The notes under the pieces were generated by a model that saw only the letters and a list, made by a program, of their open reading frames with translations, did no database searches and was not told the DNA's origin. Shown here one piece after another: positions 1 through 8,850 of a stretch of DNA of 42,291 nucleotides; positions within the stretch are counted from its first letter, which is position 1; every line of letters begins with the position of its first letter. Origin of the DNA: Paracidovorax anthurii (GTDB lineage: Bacteria; Pseudomonadota; Gammaproteobacteria; Burkholderiales; Burkholderiaceae_C); the NCBI RefSeq assembly GCF_003269065.1, contig NZ_QLTA01000043.1, forward strand, positions 1 to 42,291, written 5' to 3'. Made by a program: the position numbers and the translations under genes.

Positions 1-277
1 GCGATCCGCACAGCCCCTGGCAGCGCGGCAGCTGCGAGAACACCAACGGACTGCTGCGCCAATTTCTGCCCAAGGGCACGGACCTGTCGGTCTACAGCCA
101 AGACGAACTGGACTCCATTGCCGACCTGCTGAACAACCGGCCGCGCGCCACGCTCGACTGGCGCAGCCCCATTCAAGCTATGCGCGATCTCGTGCAAGGT
201 ATGGTCGAGCAACGCGACGCGACAATCCATTAATCGATCAGCAAATGCCGGGTGTTGCATTTCGGTTTTGAGACCGC
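1..277 (+). mobile_element. IS30-family insertion sequence, right-hand part
   Basis: The window opens inside this element, so its left end is missing. The visible part is the transposase C-terminus (stop at 231-233) followed by about 45 bases of non-coding end. The stretch at about 252-277, reading GTGTTGCATTTCGG then TTTTGAGACCGCC, looks like an IS30-type terminal inverted repeat. I place the right boundary near 277; the exact base cannot be set without the left end. It abuts the 3' end of a decayed relaxase gene (stop at 301), so the element probably inserted next to, or helped break up, an integrated conjugative element. Confidence 0.75.
3..233 (+). CDS. IS30-family transposase, C-terminal fragment (partial at window edge)
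   Basis: The frame opening at base 3 reads [18 protein letters not shown] and continues with [13 protein letters not shown] to a stop at 231-233, giving 76 residues. The W-x-R-G-x-x-E-N-T-N-G block is the hallmark of IS30 DDE transposases, and its glutamate is the third catalytic acidic residue. The following stretch (a [15 protein letters not shown]-type helix) is also family-typical. The N-terminal helix-turn-helix and the first two aspartates lie outside the window. The fragment is open to the window edge, so I cannot tell whether the whole gene is intact. Confidence 0.88.
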   Translation, partial: DPHSPWQRGSCENTNGLLRQFLPKGTDLSVYSQDELDSIADLLNNRPRATLDWRSPIQAMRDLVQGMVEQRDATIH

Positions 278-300
278 CTTAGCTTGCGCATCAGCAACTG

Positions 301-1308
301 CTACACGACCTTGAGAACCGGATTGCTCGGCGGTACTGGCTGCACCCACCGTGAAGGCTCGACCAGGACTACACAGGACAGGTGACCGGCCACCCCGCCG
401 CGGCTGTGGATCGCGAAGCGAACGATGTTCGTGCGGTTGGGGCCCGGCATGTGCCAGCCGCACTTGATGACCTCACGTTGCACCCGTGCACCGAGCTCCT
501 GAGCCTGCTCCTAGCCACCCACGTCCCGCGCGTACATGCGGAAGATGAGCGGCGACACCAATGCCATGCCCTGCTCCACGAAATGCACCGCGGCCCCGGG
601 CTCGTTGTATGTGAGCTCGCGGCTCACCAGGCTCTGCTGGACCCACCGGAGGAACGCGATCGCGAGTTCGCTCGGCTCGGGCGAGGGCTTGCCCTGGTCT
701 CCCCCAAGCCGCGGCAGCTGCTGAACCAGAAGCACCGGCTCGGGAGGGGCTGGCGCCGAGGGCGGCGCTGCAGGCATCGTGCGCGGCATGATCTCCGGCA
801 ACTCGTCGAGCTCGTCCGCCAGCCGGCGAAACTCCGCACTCACGCCGGCATGCCGCGGTGGTCCCAAGGGAGCGAGGGACGCGGCGTCGGCGCCGCCGAT
901 CGCAGCCTGCGGAGCGGCTGGTGCCGGCGCTGCGGCGGCCTGTGGTTGGTGCCGCTTGAGCGCTGCGGCAGACTCCATCGGATCGAGAAACTCCGATTCG
1001 TCGATGAGGTAGGCCGCCTCCTCGGCATCGATCCCCAGGGGCCTCGCTGGCGGCAGCATTGGCGCATCCTCGCGTGCGCTTGCAGCTGCTGCAGGCTTCG
1101 CGGGGAGTGGCGCATGAGCAGCCCCCAGCGGTCTGGAATCCGTGGGCGGCTTCTTGTCCTTCGGTGCAGCTGCAGGTGAAGGCGTTGGCGCAGGTTCGCC
1201 TTGCCTGGTCGAATCTGCAGCAGGCTTCGAGGCCTTGGGCATGGGCTTGTTGAAAGCAGGCTCGCTCCGGCATCTGCGCAAGTCCGCCGGGGTGGACACC
1301 CTCCTCAC
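301..1308 (-). pseudogene. Decayed TraI_2-type (MobH, PFGI-1 class ICE) relaxase, C-terminal region with internal amber codon
   Basis: Read on the minus strand, the frame from about 1308 encodes a long Ala/Pro-rich linker. It is followed by a conserved block around FLRWVQQSLVSRELTYNEPG and VHFVEQGMALVSPLIFRMYA, which resembles the C-terminal domain (TraI_2_C) of relaxases of PFGI-1-class integrative conjugative elements. A TAG at 511-513 interrupts it. The same frame then continues without a shift into VQREVIKCGWHMPGPNRTN, an SRGGVAGHLSCVVL segment and QPVPPSNPVL, ending at 301. These later segments also look like the normal relaxase C-terminus, so the TAG is a nonsense mutation and not the true end. 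The N-terminal relaxase/HD part is absent, and the GTG at 1308 only opens the frame. No other conjugation gene is visible. About 235 bases without a gene follow, up to 1543. Confidence 0.7.
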
Positions 1309-1543
1309 CCTTACCTACCGGGCGACAACGAAACCGGGATCACCGCCTGCCGCACATAGCGAGCTCGTATCGTCAGGCCACATTGAGGTGGCGCATCTTT
1401 TACATTTGGTTTAATTTTTGACTCGGGTCGTGGGGTATCCGGCGCCATTAAGCACCGCCCGCTCCGCAGGCCTGCCGGAGTACCGCTTTTGAACATCCGT
1501 TACGAGCGTTGCTTCTTTTCAATCCTCATCGCAAGGAAATCGC

Positions 1544-4500
1544 ATGTTTGCCAATATCGTCGAGGGAGCTCAACGTGGTCTGTTATTGCGGCCTTTATTC
1601 GGCCAGATTCTCACACTCACGCTTCGGGACCGTGGCCCTGCCAGTCAGCAGGCGGTGCTGGATGTGGTTCGCGAGCTGGCCCGGGCCAGCGAGGCTGCTC
1701 CCCAGCCTGCGGGGCTGGTGGCTGCGTTTGCGCCAGAGCTGTGGGGCCACTGGCAGGGCCGTGAGATTCCGGTCAGCCGCAAGGTGCTCAACCACTCGCC
1801 CAAGCTGCGCGATACCGGTGGAGATGTGCTGCTGTACCTGAAAGCGCCCGATGCAGAAACGGCGCGCCGTCTGGTGAGCGAATGCCGGCCCGCGCTGGAA
1901 GCACTGGCCAGCCACATCGAGGCGGTGGAGGCTGGCAAACGCGAGGATGGCCGTGTCATCGGCGGCCGCTATCTGGATGGCATCACCAATCCCAACGATC
2001 CCGTCAGTCTGGCCGAGGATATTTTGCTGGGCGACGCGTATGCGGGGGCGTCGTTCGCCTTCACCCAGAAATTCCTGTTTGATTGGCGCACCATTGCCGC
2101 GATGTCGCCGGACAGCGAAGACGCCATGATCGGCCGCGATACCGATGGCGCGATCCTGCCGCAGGGGCCGGCGGATGCGCACATCCACCGCGCCCATGTG
2201 CGCGACGCCAATGGCGACAACCGCAAGCTGCTGCGCCAGGCGCTGCCCTTTGGCGAGCAGGCCGGTCACGCGGCGCGTGAGGCGGGGCTGATGTTCGTGG
2301 CTTTTTGCAACGAGCAGGAGCGTTTCGAGAAGATCTTGCACCACCTGATGGGTGACATGCCCGATCGCCCGATCGATCGCCTGATGAGCGTGGTGCAGGG
2401 GGTGGCGGGTGCCTACTGGTATGTGCCGGCGGCTGCCGAGCTGGACGTGGCGCACGTGGCCAGCGTGGCAGATGCGGAGGAAGACCCGCACTGGGATGTG
2501 CGCAGCCCCAATGGCTATCTGTTCTACAACTCGCAGGACTATCTGCACCAGATGGCGGAGGGCGGCTATGCGCCGGGTGACCCGCCCAGCCCTCGCCTGC
2601 TGGCCTTGTTGGGGCGCACCTTTTCGCACTGGAGCGACGGCTGGCTGCGCCGCCAGCCCTTTCCGCGCCTGCCGCACTTGTCCACGCTGGTGACACCGGA
2701 CGAAGCGCCGGTGCTCCAGGGGTCGGCCTTGCTGCGCAAGGGGCTGGCCAACCAGAAGACGCTGGCCGATCTGCTCTCGGCCCCGCACTCGCGGCTGGCG
2801 CGTGACAACCAGTTGCTGCGCATCTACCCCGAAGAATTGCTGGTGGGGATCATTCCCGACTTCACGCTGGGGCGCGGCAAGGAAGTGGTGCCCTACCTGA
2901 GCGAGCAAGAGACCATTGCGGCCTGGCTCAAGGGCGAGCTCAACGAATGGTCGGCCATGGGCCATGTGGTGCCGCACTACCAGCGCCTGGTCGATCTGGG
3001 CCTGGGCGGCCTGGTGGCGCAGCTGCAGCAAAAGCAGGCACAGCCTGGCCTGACGGCGGCGCAGCAGGAGTTCTATCAGGGGGCGATCTGGTCGCTGGAA
3101 GGCGTGCAGCGCTACCTGCTCAACTGGGCGGAGCATGCCGAGCACACCGTGGTCCAGGCCACGACACCGGAAGATGCGCAGAACATGCGTGACGTGGCTG
3201 CGCGCCTGCGCCACCTCAGCAGCCAGCCGCCGCGTGATTTCCATGATGGCGTGCAGTTGATCTTTTCCTTCCACTGCTGCCTGCACCTGCTGGGTGAGCT
3301 GACGGCCATGGGGCGGCTGGACCAGATCTTGTGGCCGCTGCTCCAGAAGCACCCGCTGGACGAAGCCCGTGCGCAGGAGATCATCGATTGCCTGTGGCTG
3401 AAGATGGGCGAGAACGCCTTCGTGAACCGGGCCAACATCACCGACTACGTCAATTACGGCACCACGGCGGTGTGCGGGCTGGGCGGTAACTTCCCGCAGG
3501 GGGGCGGCATCAACCAGTGGGTGCAGCAGATCACGGTGGGCGGCTATGTGGCCAATGACGATGCCGAGCCTGTCGGCGGCGTCAACCCGGTGACCATGCT
3601 GTGCCTGAAGGCGGCCCGCCGCATACCGGTGAATGCGCCCACCCTTTCGCTGCGGGTGTACAAGGACATGCCCCAGGAGGTGCTGGACGCGGCGGCCCAG
3701 TCGCTGCTGGCGGGCGGCGCGCACCCCATCCTGTACCAGGACGACAAGCTGTGCGAAGCGCTGCGCCGCTCGGGCAAGGACGTGTCGCTGCGCTGGTCGC
3801 GCGATTACGCCGCCGATGGCTGCTATGAGCCGATGCTGGCGGGTGCCACCGAGTTTGCGTTTGCCAACGTCACGCCGATGGCGGCGCTGGAGCAGGCGCT
3901 GAACCAGGGGGCCACCTACGGCGAGGCCGGGCCGATCTACCTGCGCGGCCTGAAGCAGACTTTCCGCTCTCCGCCCGCGCACGAGATAGACAGCTTTGAA
4001 AAGCTGCAGGCACAGTTCCTGCGCCAGCTGGAATGGCTGGTGATCCAGACCTACAACGTCATCCTCGGTGCCTACGGCAATCTGGGCGAAATCTGCCCCA
4101 GCCCCTTGCTGTCCACGGTGATCGACGGCTGTGTCGAGTCGGGCCGCGACCTGACCAACGCCGGAGCGCGCTTCCACATGATTGCGCCGCTGTGCGTGGG
4201 CGTCTCCAACACCATCGATTCGCTGTATGCGATCAAGAAGCTGGTGTACGACCGCGAGACGGCGATCGCCACACTGCCCGAGTTGGTGGACTGCCTGATC
4301 AACGACTGGGGCTACACACTGATCGAGCCGTATCAGAACGGGTTGATGGGGCCTGCAGCGGCGGGCGAGCGCGCACGCCGTTACCAGGAATGGCGTGACA
4401 CCGCCCTGCAGTTGCCCAAGTGGGGCAGTGGCCACAAGGACGTGGACGAGCTGGGCAATTGGGTGATGGACCACCTGATCCGCCTGTGCGTGGATGTGAT

Positions 4501-5050
4501 CCGCCAGCCCCATCCTGCACTGCAGCCGGTGCTGGACGGCATTGCCAAGACCTATGGCCCGTTCGAGTTCGTCGTCACGCCGGGCATCGGCACCTTCGAG
4601 GGCTATGTGGGCGACGGTGCACCCTGCGGCGCCACGGCCGATGGCCGCCGCAACGGCATGCCCATTGCGTCCGACCTGTCTCCCGTTCCGGCACCGCAGG
4701 ATCTGGCGGCGGCACCGGCCTTCCGCAACATCTACCAATCGCTGGAGAGCTGGCGCAACGATGCCATCGACTACGGGCTCTCCAACGCGTCTCCGGTGGA
4801 CATGAACATCTCCGAGAACTTCCCGCTGGAAGACCTGAAACGCTTCCTGCGCGTGTATGCCGACGGGGGCACCGGCTCCAACCTGATCACGCTGACCTGC
4901 GCCGACCTGGCCACCTACCAGGCGGCGAGCAAGGACCCGGAACGCTACGACCTGCTGCGCGTGCGCATGGGGGGCTGGACCGAGTTCTACGCGGTGATGT
5001 TCCCCATGCACCAGGAGCAGCACCAGCGCCGCCAGTATTTCACCCCCTGA
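1544..5050 (+). CDS. DyP-type peroxidase / pyruvate-formate-lyase-like glycyl radical enzyme fusion protein
   Basis: This 1168-residue protein appears to join two enzyme folds. Residues about 1-310 look like a dye-decolourising peroxidase: GRYLDGITNP supplies the distal Asp (D145), HIHRAH the likely proximal haem His (H213), and LLRQALPFG the distal Arg (R231), followed by LMFVAFCNEQERFE and a GAYWYVP end. Residues about 430-1168 are a PFL-like glycyl radical enzyme. GCYEP (C760, E762) matches the thiyl-radical Cys and base Glu of GCVE-type members, and VRMGGW near the C-terminus (G1144) sits where the radical glycine loop should be. That loop departs from the usual R-V-[SA]-G-Y form. DyPs normally have about 300-450 residues and glycyl radical enzymes about 800, so the length suits a fusion. 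No frameshift is needed. No glycyl-radical activating enzyme is visible in the window. The substrate is unknown. The next gene follows after 65 bases and may be co-transcribed. Confidence 0.8.
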   Translation: MFANIVEGAQRGLLLRPLFGQILTLTLRDRGPASQQAVLDVVRELARASEAAPQPAGLVAAFAPELWGHWQGREIPVSRKVLNHSPKLRDTGGDVLLYLKAPDAETARRLVSECRPALEALASHIEAVEAGKREDGRVIGGRYLDGITNPNDPVSLAEDILLGDAYAGASFAFTQKFLFDWRTIAAMSPDSEDAMIGRDTDGAILPQGPADAHIHRAHVRDANGDNRKLLRQALPFGEQAGHAAREAGLMFVAFCNEQERFEKILHHLMGDMPDRPIDRLMSVVQGVAGAYWYVPAAAELDVAHVASVADAEEDPHWDVRSPNGYLFYNSQDYLHQMAEGGYAPGDPPSPRLLALLGRTFSHWSDGWLRRQPFPRLPHLSTLVTPDEAPVLQGSALLRKGLANQKTLADLLSAPHSRLARDNQLLRIYPEELLVGIIPDFTLGRGKEVVPYLSEQETIAAWLKGELNEWSAMGHVVPHYQRLVDLGLGGLVAQLQQKQAQPGLTAAQQEFYQGAIWSLEGVQRYLLNWAEHAEHTVVQATTPEDAQNMRDVAARLRHLSSQPPRDFHDGVQLIFSFHCCLHLLGELTAMGRLDQILWPLLQKHPLDEARAQEIIDCLWLKMGENAFVNRANITDYVNYGTTAVCGLGGNFPQGGGINQWVQQITVGGYVANDDAEPVGGVNPVTMLCLKAARRIPVNAPTLSLRVYKDMPQEVLDAAAQSLLAGGAHPILYQDDKLCEALRRSGKDVSLRWSRDYAADGCYEPMLAGATEFAFANVTPMAALEQALNQGATYGEAGPIYLRGLKQTFRSPPAHEIDSFEKLQAQFLRQLEWLVIQTYNVILGAYGNLGEICPSPLLSTVIDGCVESGRDLTNAGARFHMIAPLCVGVSNTIDSLYAIKKLVYDRETAIATLPELVDCLINDWGYTLIEPYQNGLMGPAAAGERARRYQEWRDTALQLPKWGSGHKDVDELGNWVMDHLIRLCVDVIRQPHPALQPVLDGIAKTYGPFEFVVTPGIGTFEGYVGDGAPCGATADGRRNGMPIASDLSPVPAPQDLAAAPAFRNIYQSLESWRNDAIDYGLSNASPVDMNISENFPLEDLKRFLRVYADGGTGSNLITLTCADLATYQAASKDPERYDLLRVRMGGWTEFYAVMFPMHQEQHQRRQYFTP

Positions 5051-5115
5051 TCCCCTGCCCCGCCCTCCGCACCGGCCGCAACCCTGCGGCCGGTGCCGCT
5101 TACCGGAAAACCATC

Positions 5116-6363
5116 ATGATGCTGCGTTTCTTTTTGTTGCTGCTGTGCGCGCTGTGCTTCAACCGCGCCGCGCTGGCAGATTCTCCAGCCCTCAATCCGA
5201 ACGACTGGAATTTTGTATTGGTGCCCAGCTTTGAAAGCCAGGCGGGCAAGGGCAACAACGTCTCGCCCACTGGCCTCAACCACGCGCTGCGCTTTGGGCA
5301 GTTGCTCAACAGCGTGCTGGCGGGCAAGGCGGCGCAGGTGCGACAGGTGTACGCCTTCACCTACGCAGGCTCGCCGAGCATGGTGCCGTTGCAAACCATC
5401 GAGCCCTATGCGCTGTTGAACAACTTCGGTGTTTCCTCGCAAAGCCTCAGCCAGGGCGATGCCAGCGTATACAACTCACCGGCGTACTTCATGCAGCAGT
5501 TGCTGGGCAACCAGCCGCGCGGCACCTATGTGATGGCCATGCCGCCCGAGATGATCCAGGCCATGGTGGGCAGCGTCAGCAACGATGCGCTGGCACTGAA
5601 TGGCACGCACCAGTATGTGGTGCTGTCGGGCCAGGGCCAGCCGTTTGCCGTGGGCATCTACAGCGATGGCATTGCCGATGACCCGCTCTTTCCCAAGGTG
5701 CCGCTGCCACCGCGCTCCGCCTGCGCCCAGCCGCCTGTCACCATCCAGGCCAAGGCACCGGGCGGCTGGCAGCCCTACACCGAACAAAAGGTGTATCTGG
5801 TGCGCCACGTGGAAGCGCACCCCAGCGGCAACTTTGAAAACGGCAACTACGTGTGCCAGGGGCAGTGGCGCGCACTGGGTGCCAACGCCCGGCTCAGCGA
5901 GATCATGAAGCGCAAGCCGGACCATGTTTTCACGTCCAACCCCAACAACATCATCGGCTGCAATGGCACGTGCTCGTACATCCGTCCCTCGCTGACGGTG
6001 GCGCCGTTCGCCATTGAGCACCACCTGCCTCTGACGCTGGCCGAGTTCCAGTGGAACGATGCCATCGACCTGGCGCAGGCGCTTTTCAACCGCGCTTCGC
6101 CCTACTTCAGCCGTGCGGAGCATGGCGGCACGATCCTGGTGGGCTGGGAGCACGCCCATATCGAAAAGGCCGTGAAATACCTGCTGACCGGCATGTACCG
6201 CAACCCGGCCGCCGCAGCGCAAGTGCCGTCCTGGAGCTTCGAGGATTACGACAGCGTGTGGGAACTGTCCACCGATAAGCAAGGCGACCTGACATTCCGC
6301 AACACCTGCGAGGCCATTCCTACCACCGCCTTGCCCAGCACCTGCCCGGCCTTTTTCCAATAA
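5116..6363 (+). CDS. Secreted histidine phosphatase superfamily protein (two phosphatase-like halves)
   Basis: This 415-residue protein has a clear signal peptide (MMLRFFLLLLCALC, cleavage probably after ALA near residue 21), so it is exported. The C-terminal half contains LVRHVEAHP (R230, H231, E233), the phosphohistidine RHG/RHxE motif of branch-1 histidine phosphatases, and GWEHAH (H346), the likely second catalytic His. The N-terminal half shows the same layout without the catalytic His: FVLVPSFES sits where the RH motif should be, then SPTGLNHALRFGQLL resembles the usual following helix. I read it as an inactive duplicate domain. Several Cys in the C-terminal half could form disulfides in the periplasm. 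It lies 65 bases after the DyP/glycyl radical gene in the same direction. The substrate is unknown. An in-frame extension upstream of 5116 exists but lacks the signal sequence and overlaps the previous gene. Confidence 0.75.
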   Translation: MMLRFFLLLLCALCFNRAALADSPALNPNDWNFVLVPSFESQAGKGNNVSPTGLNHALRFGQLLNSVLAGKAAQVRQVYAFTYAGSPSMVPLQTIEPYALLNNFGVSSQSLSQGDASVYNSPAYFMQQLLGNQPRGTYVMAMPPEMIQAMVGSVSNDALALNGTHQYVVLSGQGQPFAVGIYSDGIADDPLFPKVPLPPRSACAQPPVTIQAKAPGGWQPYTEQKVYLVRHVEAHPSGNFENGNYVCQGQWRALGANARLSEIMKRKPDHVFTSNPNNIIGCNGTCSYIRPSLTVAPFAIEHHLPLTLAEFQWNDAIDLAQALFNRASPYFSRAEHGGTILVGWEHAHIEKAVKYLLTGMYRNPAAAAQVPSWSFEDYDSVWELSTDKQGDLTFRNTCEAIPTTALPSTCPAFFQ

Positions 6364-6641
6364 TCAGGTGCGAACCGGCCCGTGGGTGAAAGGCCCTCCG
6401 GAAGCTGGACAAACGCGAGAGCAATTGACGCTCCGCACCTTCAAAACGATCAGAGTTTGCGGGGTCTTGTCGGGACTGACCGCATATCCCCGGGTGGCCA
6501 ACCGCAGCCTGGTGGTGCCATCGGAAGCGAGGTCGCCGGTCTGGACCAGGCGGGTCCGTCGGCGGACCTCGGCCGGGTTCGGCCACGGCCCGCTCGGATT
6601 TGTCCGATGATCGCGGCCGTAACGCTGCACTGGACAGATCC

Positions 6642-8822
6642 ATGACCACCTCTTCCGATCATTTCTCCGAACGGCGCCGCCAACAATTGCTGTACGCCCT
6701 CTGCACCTGGGGCCTCGCGGCCTGTGGCGGCGGCGACGGGCCTGCGTCTGCCTCTGCGGCGCAATCCCGGGCCCGTCCTGCGGAGGGCGCGGGCTCCTCC
6801 GATGCCCGGGTCGCCTCCGAAGCTGGTCAGGTGGTTTCGGCGTTCGTCCATCCCGGGCTGCTGAACACGGCGGACGACTTCGCCCGCATGGCCGCCAAGG
6901 TGGCCGCCAATGCGGCGCCGTGGGCGGATGGCTTCGCGCAGGTGCGCTCGGCCGTGTCCGGCATGCAGGGCTGGACCAGCAACGCCACCGCCACCATCAC
7001 GCGCTCTTCATCGGGCAGCAATTTCGGCCGCCTGGCCACGGACATCTCGCGGGCCCAGGCCTGTGCCCTGTACTGGAAGGTCACCGGAGACACCCGGTAC
7101 GCCGACAAGGCCGCGTACTACATGGCCACCTGGTCATCCACGCTGACCACGCTCAACGGCAACAACGATGTCGCGCTGCTGGCGCTCAACGCGTACCAGT
7201 TCGCCAACGTGGGCGAAACCATGCGCACCTACACGGGCCTGCCGGACGGCGCGCTGGCGAACTTCCAGAAGATGATGTCGGGCATCTTCGCGCCCGTTTC
7301 GGTCCAGGGCCTCTACACCTCGCTGGTGCCGCACACCGTGTACTCGAACTGGCAACTGGCCAGCATCGCCGCGCTGATGGCGATCGGGGTACTGTGCGAC
7401 GACATCGACATGTTCAACAAGGCCGTGGAGTATTTCCGGACCGGCGCGGGCAACGGCGGCATCCGGCAGGCGGTCTTCCTGCTGCATCCCGGGCACCTGG
7501 GGCAGACGCAGGAATCCGGCCGGGACCAGGGCCACAACACGCTGAGCGTTGGGCTCATGGGCGTCATCTGCGAGATGGCCTGGAACCAGGGCATCGATCT
7601 GTACGGCTACGACAACAACCGCGTGCTGGCGGGCGCCGAGTACGTCGCCATGGGCAATCGATACGCCGCCGGCACCACAAGCTACCCGGACATGCCCTTC
7701 ACCACCTACAGGAACCAGCAGGTGGAGCAGACGGTGTTCTCCACGGCCGGGCAGCCGTCCGTGCGCAACGAGTGGTCGATCCTCTACCACCACTACGTGA
7801 ACCGCAAGGGGCTGGCCGCGCCGAATTGCAAGGCCTTCGCCGAATCACGCACCGAGACCGCGGCAGACAACGATCTGCCGGGCTTCGGCACCCTCGCCTA
7901 CGCGCGCGATGCCTACACGGGCGACGTGCCGCCCAGCGGCCTCACTGCGCACGTGGTCGGCGGCAATGTCATCCTCTCGTGGTGGGGCAGCGCCCGCGCC
8001 ACCGGCTACAGCGTGCAGCGCAGTCTGGCGAGCGGCTCGGGCTATGCGACCATCGCGACCGTCGGCAGCGGCGAACGGTTGACCTGCACCGATACCGCGG
8101 CCCCCTCGGGCACGTATTACTACGTCGTCACGGCGACCACGCCGGCAGGGGAAACGGCGGCCTCCAACGAGGTGAGCGCCATCACGTCCACATCGCTGCT
8201 GGTGCATTTGCCGTTCGACGAAGGAACGGGAACCACGGCCGCCGACCGCAGCGGCAACGCCAATACCGCACAGCTGGTCAACGCGACCTGGGGGGCCGGG
8301 CGTGCGGGCGGCTACGCGGCATCGTTCAACGGCAGCTCCAGCTATGTGGCGCTGCCTGACGGCCTGCTGAGCGACGTGGGCGATTGCACGCTCGCGGTCT
8401 GGGTCTATTGGCGCGGGGGCGGTTCCCGACAGTCGGTGTTCTACTTCGGGTCAGGCGTCCAGTACATGGCGTTCACGCCCAGCTTCAACACCAGCTCCAG
8501 CAACAACACCCGCTTCGTGATCACGCTCAACGCCATCGATGGCGCGGACCGCATCGAGACGGGCTCGGCGCTCGCCGCCAATGCGTGGAAGCACGTGGCC
8601 ATCACGTTCGCGGCCGACGTGCTCACCCTCTACATCGATGGCGCCCCGGTGGGCACGGTGGCCTCGCGCTTCCACCCGTTCCGCCTGGGCACCACGGACA
8701 AGAACCTGCTGGGACGATCGCTCTCGTTCTCGGATCGCTATTTCAATGGACTGCTGGACGACTTCCGCATCTACCGGGGCGCCCTGTCCGCCGGCGAGGT
8801 GGCCCGTCTCGCGGCAGGCTGA
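6642..8822 (+). CDS. Polysaccharide lyase lipoprotein (alginate/glucuronan-lyase-like) with FN3 and LamG-type domains
   Basis: This 726-residue protein starts at the ATG at 6642; a TTG 42 bases upstream is possible but less likely. Residues 11-28 (RRR, hydrophobic stretch, GLAAC) form a lipoprotein signal with C28 as the lipidated Cys. Residues about 70-420 match the alginate-lyase alpha-barrel fold: FVHPGLLNTADDFARM, a YSNWQLASIAALMAIGV helix, and GQTQESGRDQGHN with AWNQGIDLYGYDNNR, the most conserved block. This is typical of lyases of the PL38 kind, acting on glucuronan or alginate; the assignment is from memory of motifs. Residues about 425-515 form an FN3-type beta domain, and about 520-726 a LamG/concanavalin-like domain (LPFDEGTGT to DDFRIYRGALS), probably for sugar binding. 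The next gene is an SDR 28 bases on, which could reduce an unsaturated uronate product. The 278-base gap upstream (6364-6641) holds nothing I can identify. Confidence 0.78.
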   Translation: MTTSSDHFSERRRQQLLYALCTWGLAACGGGDGPASASAAQSRARPAEGAGSSDARVASEAGQVVSAFVHPGLLNTADDFARMAAKVAANAAPWADGFAQVRSAVSGMQGWTSNATATITRSSSGSNFGRLATDISRAQACALYWKVTGDTRYADKAAYYMATWSSTLTTLNGNNDVALLALNAYQFANVGETMRTYTGLPDGALANFQKMMSGIFAPVSVQGLYTSLVPHTVYSNWQLASIAALMAIGVLCDDIDMFNKAVEYFRTGAGNGGIRQAVFLLHPGHLGQTQESGRDQGHNTLSVGLMGVICEMAWNQGIDLYGYDNNRVLAGAEYVAMGNRYAAGTTSYPDMPFTTYRNQQVEQTVFSTAGQPSVRNEWSILYHHYVNRKGLAAPNCKAFAESRTETAADNDLPGFGTLAYARDAYTGDVPPSGLTAHVVGGNVILSWWGSARATGYSVQRSLASGSGYATIATVGSGERLTCTDTAAPSGTYYYVVTATTPAGETAASNEVSAITSTSLLVHLPFDEGTGTTAADRSGNANTAQLVNATWGAGRAGGYAASFNGSSSYVALPDGLLSDVGDCTLAVWVYWRGGGSRQSVFYFGSGVQYMAFTPSFNTSSSNNTRFVITLNAIDGADRIETGSALAANAWKHVAITFAADVLTLYIDGAPVGTVASRFHPFRLGTTDKNLLGRSLSFSDRYFNGLLDDFRIYRGALSAGEVARLAAG

Positions 8823-8850
8823 AAATTTTCTCTCTTTCAAAGGATGCCCC

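Noticed and set aside
382-1179. Plus-strand open frame opposite the relaxase remnant
   Set aside because: The minus strand carries the conserved relaxase block; the plus frame is a shadow of it.
1595-5023. A 1142-codon open frame antisense to the DyP/glycyl radical gene
   Set aside because: Same reason: the sense strand carries catalytic motifs throughout, and the antisense product is Gln/His/Arg-rich without recognisable features.
4420-5115. N-terminal extension of the histidine-phosphatase frame
   Set aside because: It overlaps the end of the upstream gene in another frame and would bury the signal peptide that begins at 5116.
6364-6641. Possible small gene on either strand in the gap before the polysaccharide lyase
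   Set aside because: Open frames exist on both strands but none has a ribosome site, recognisable motif or consistent composition.
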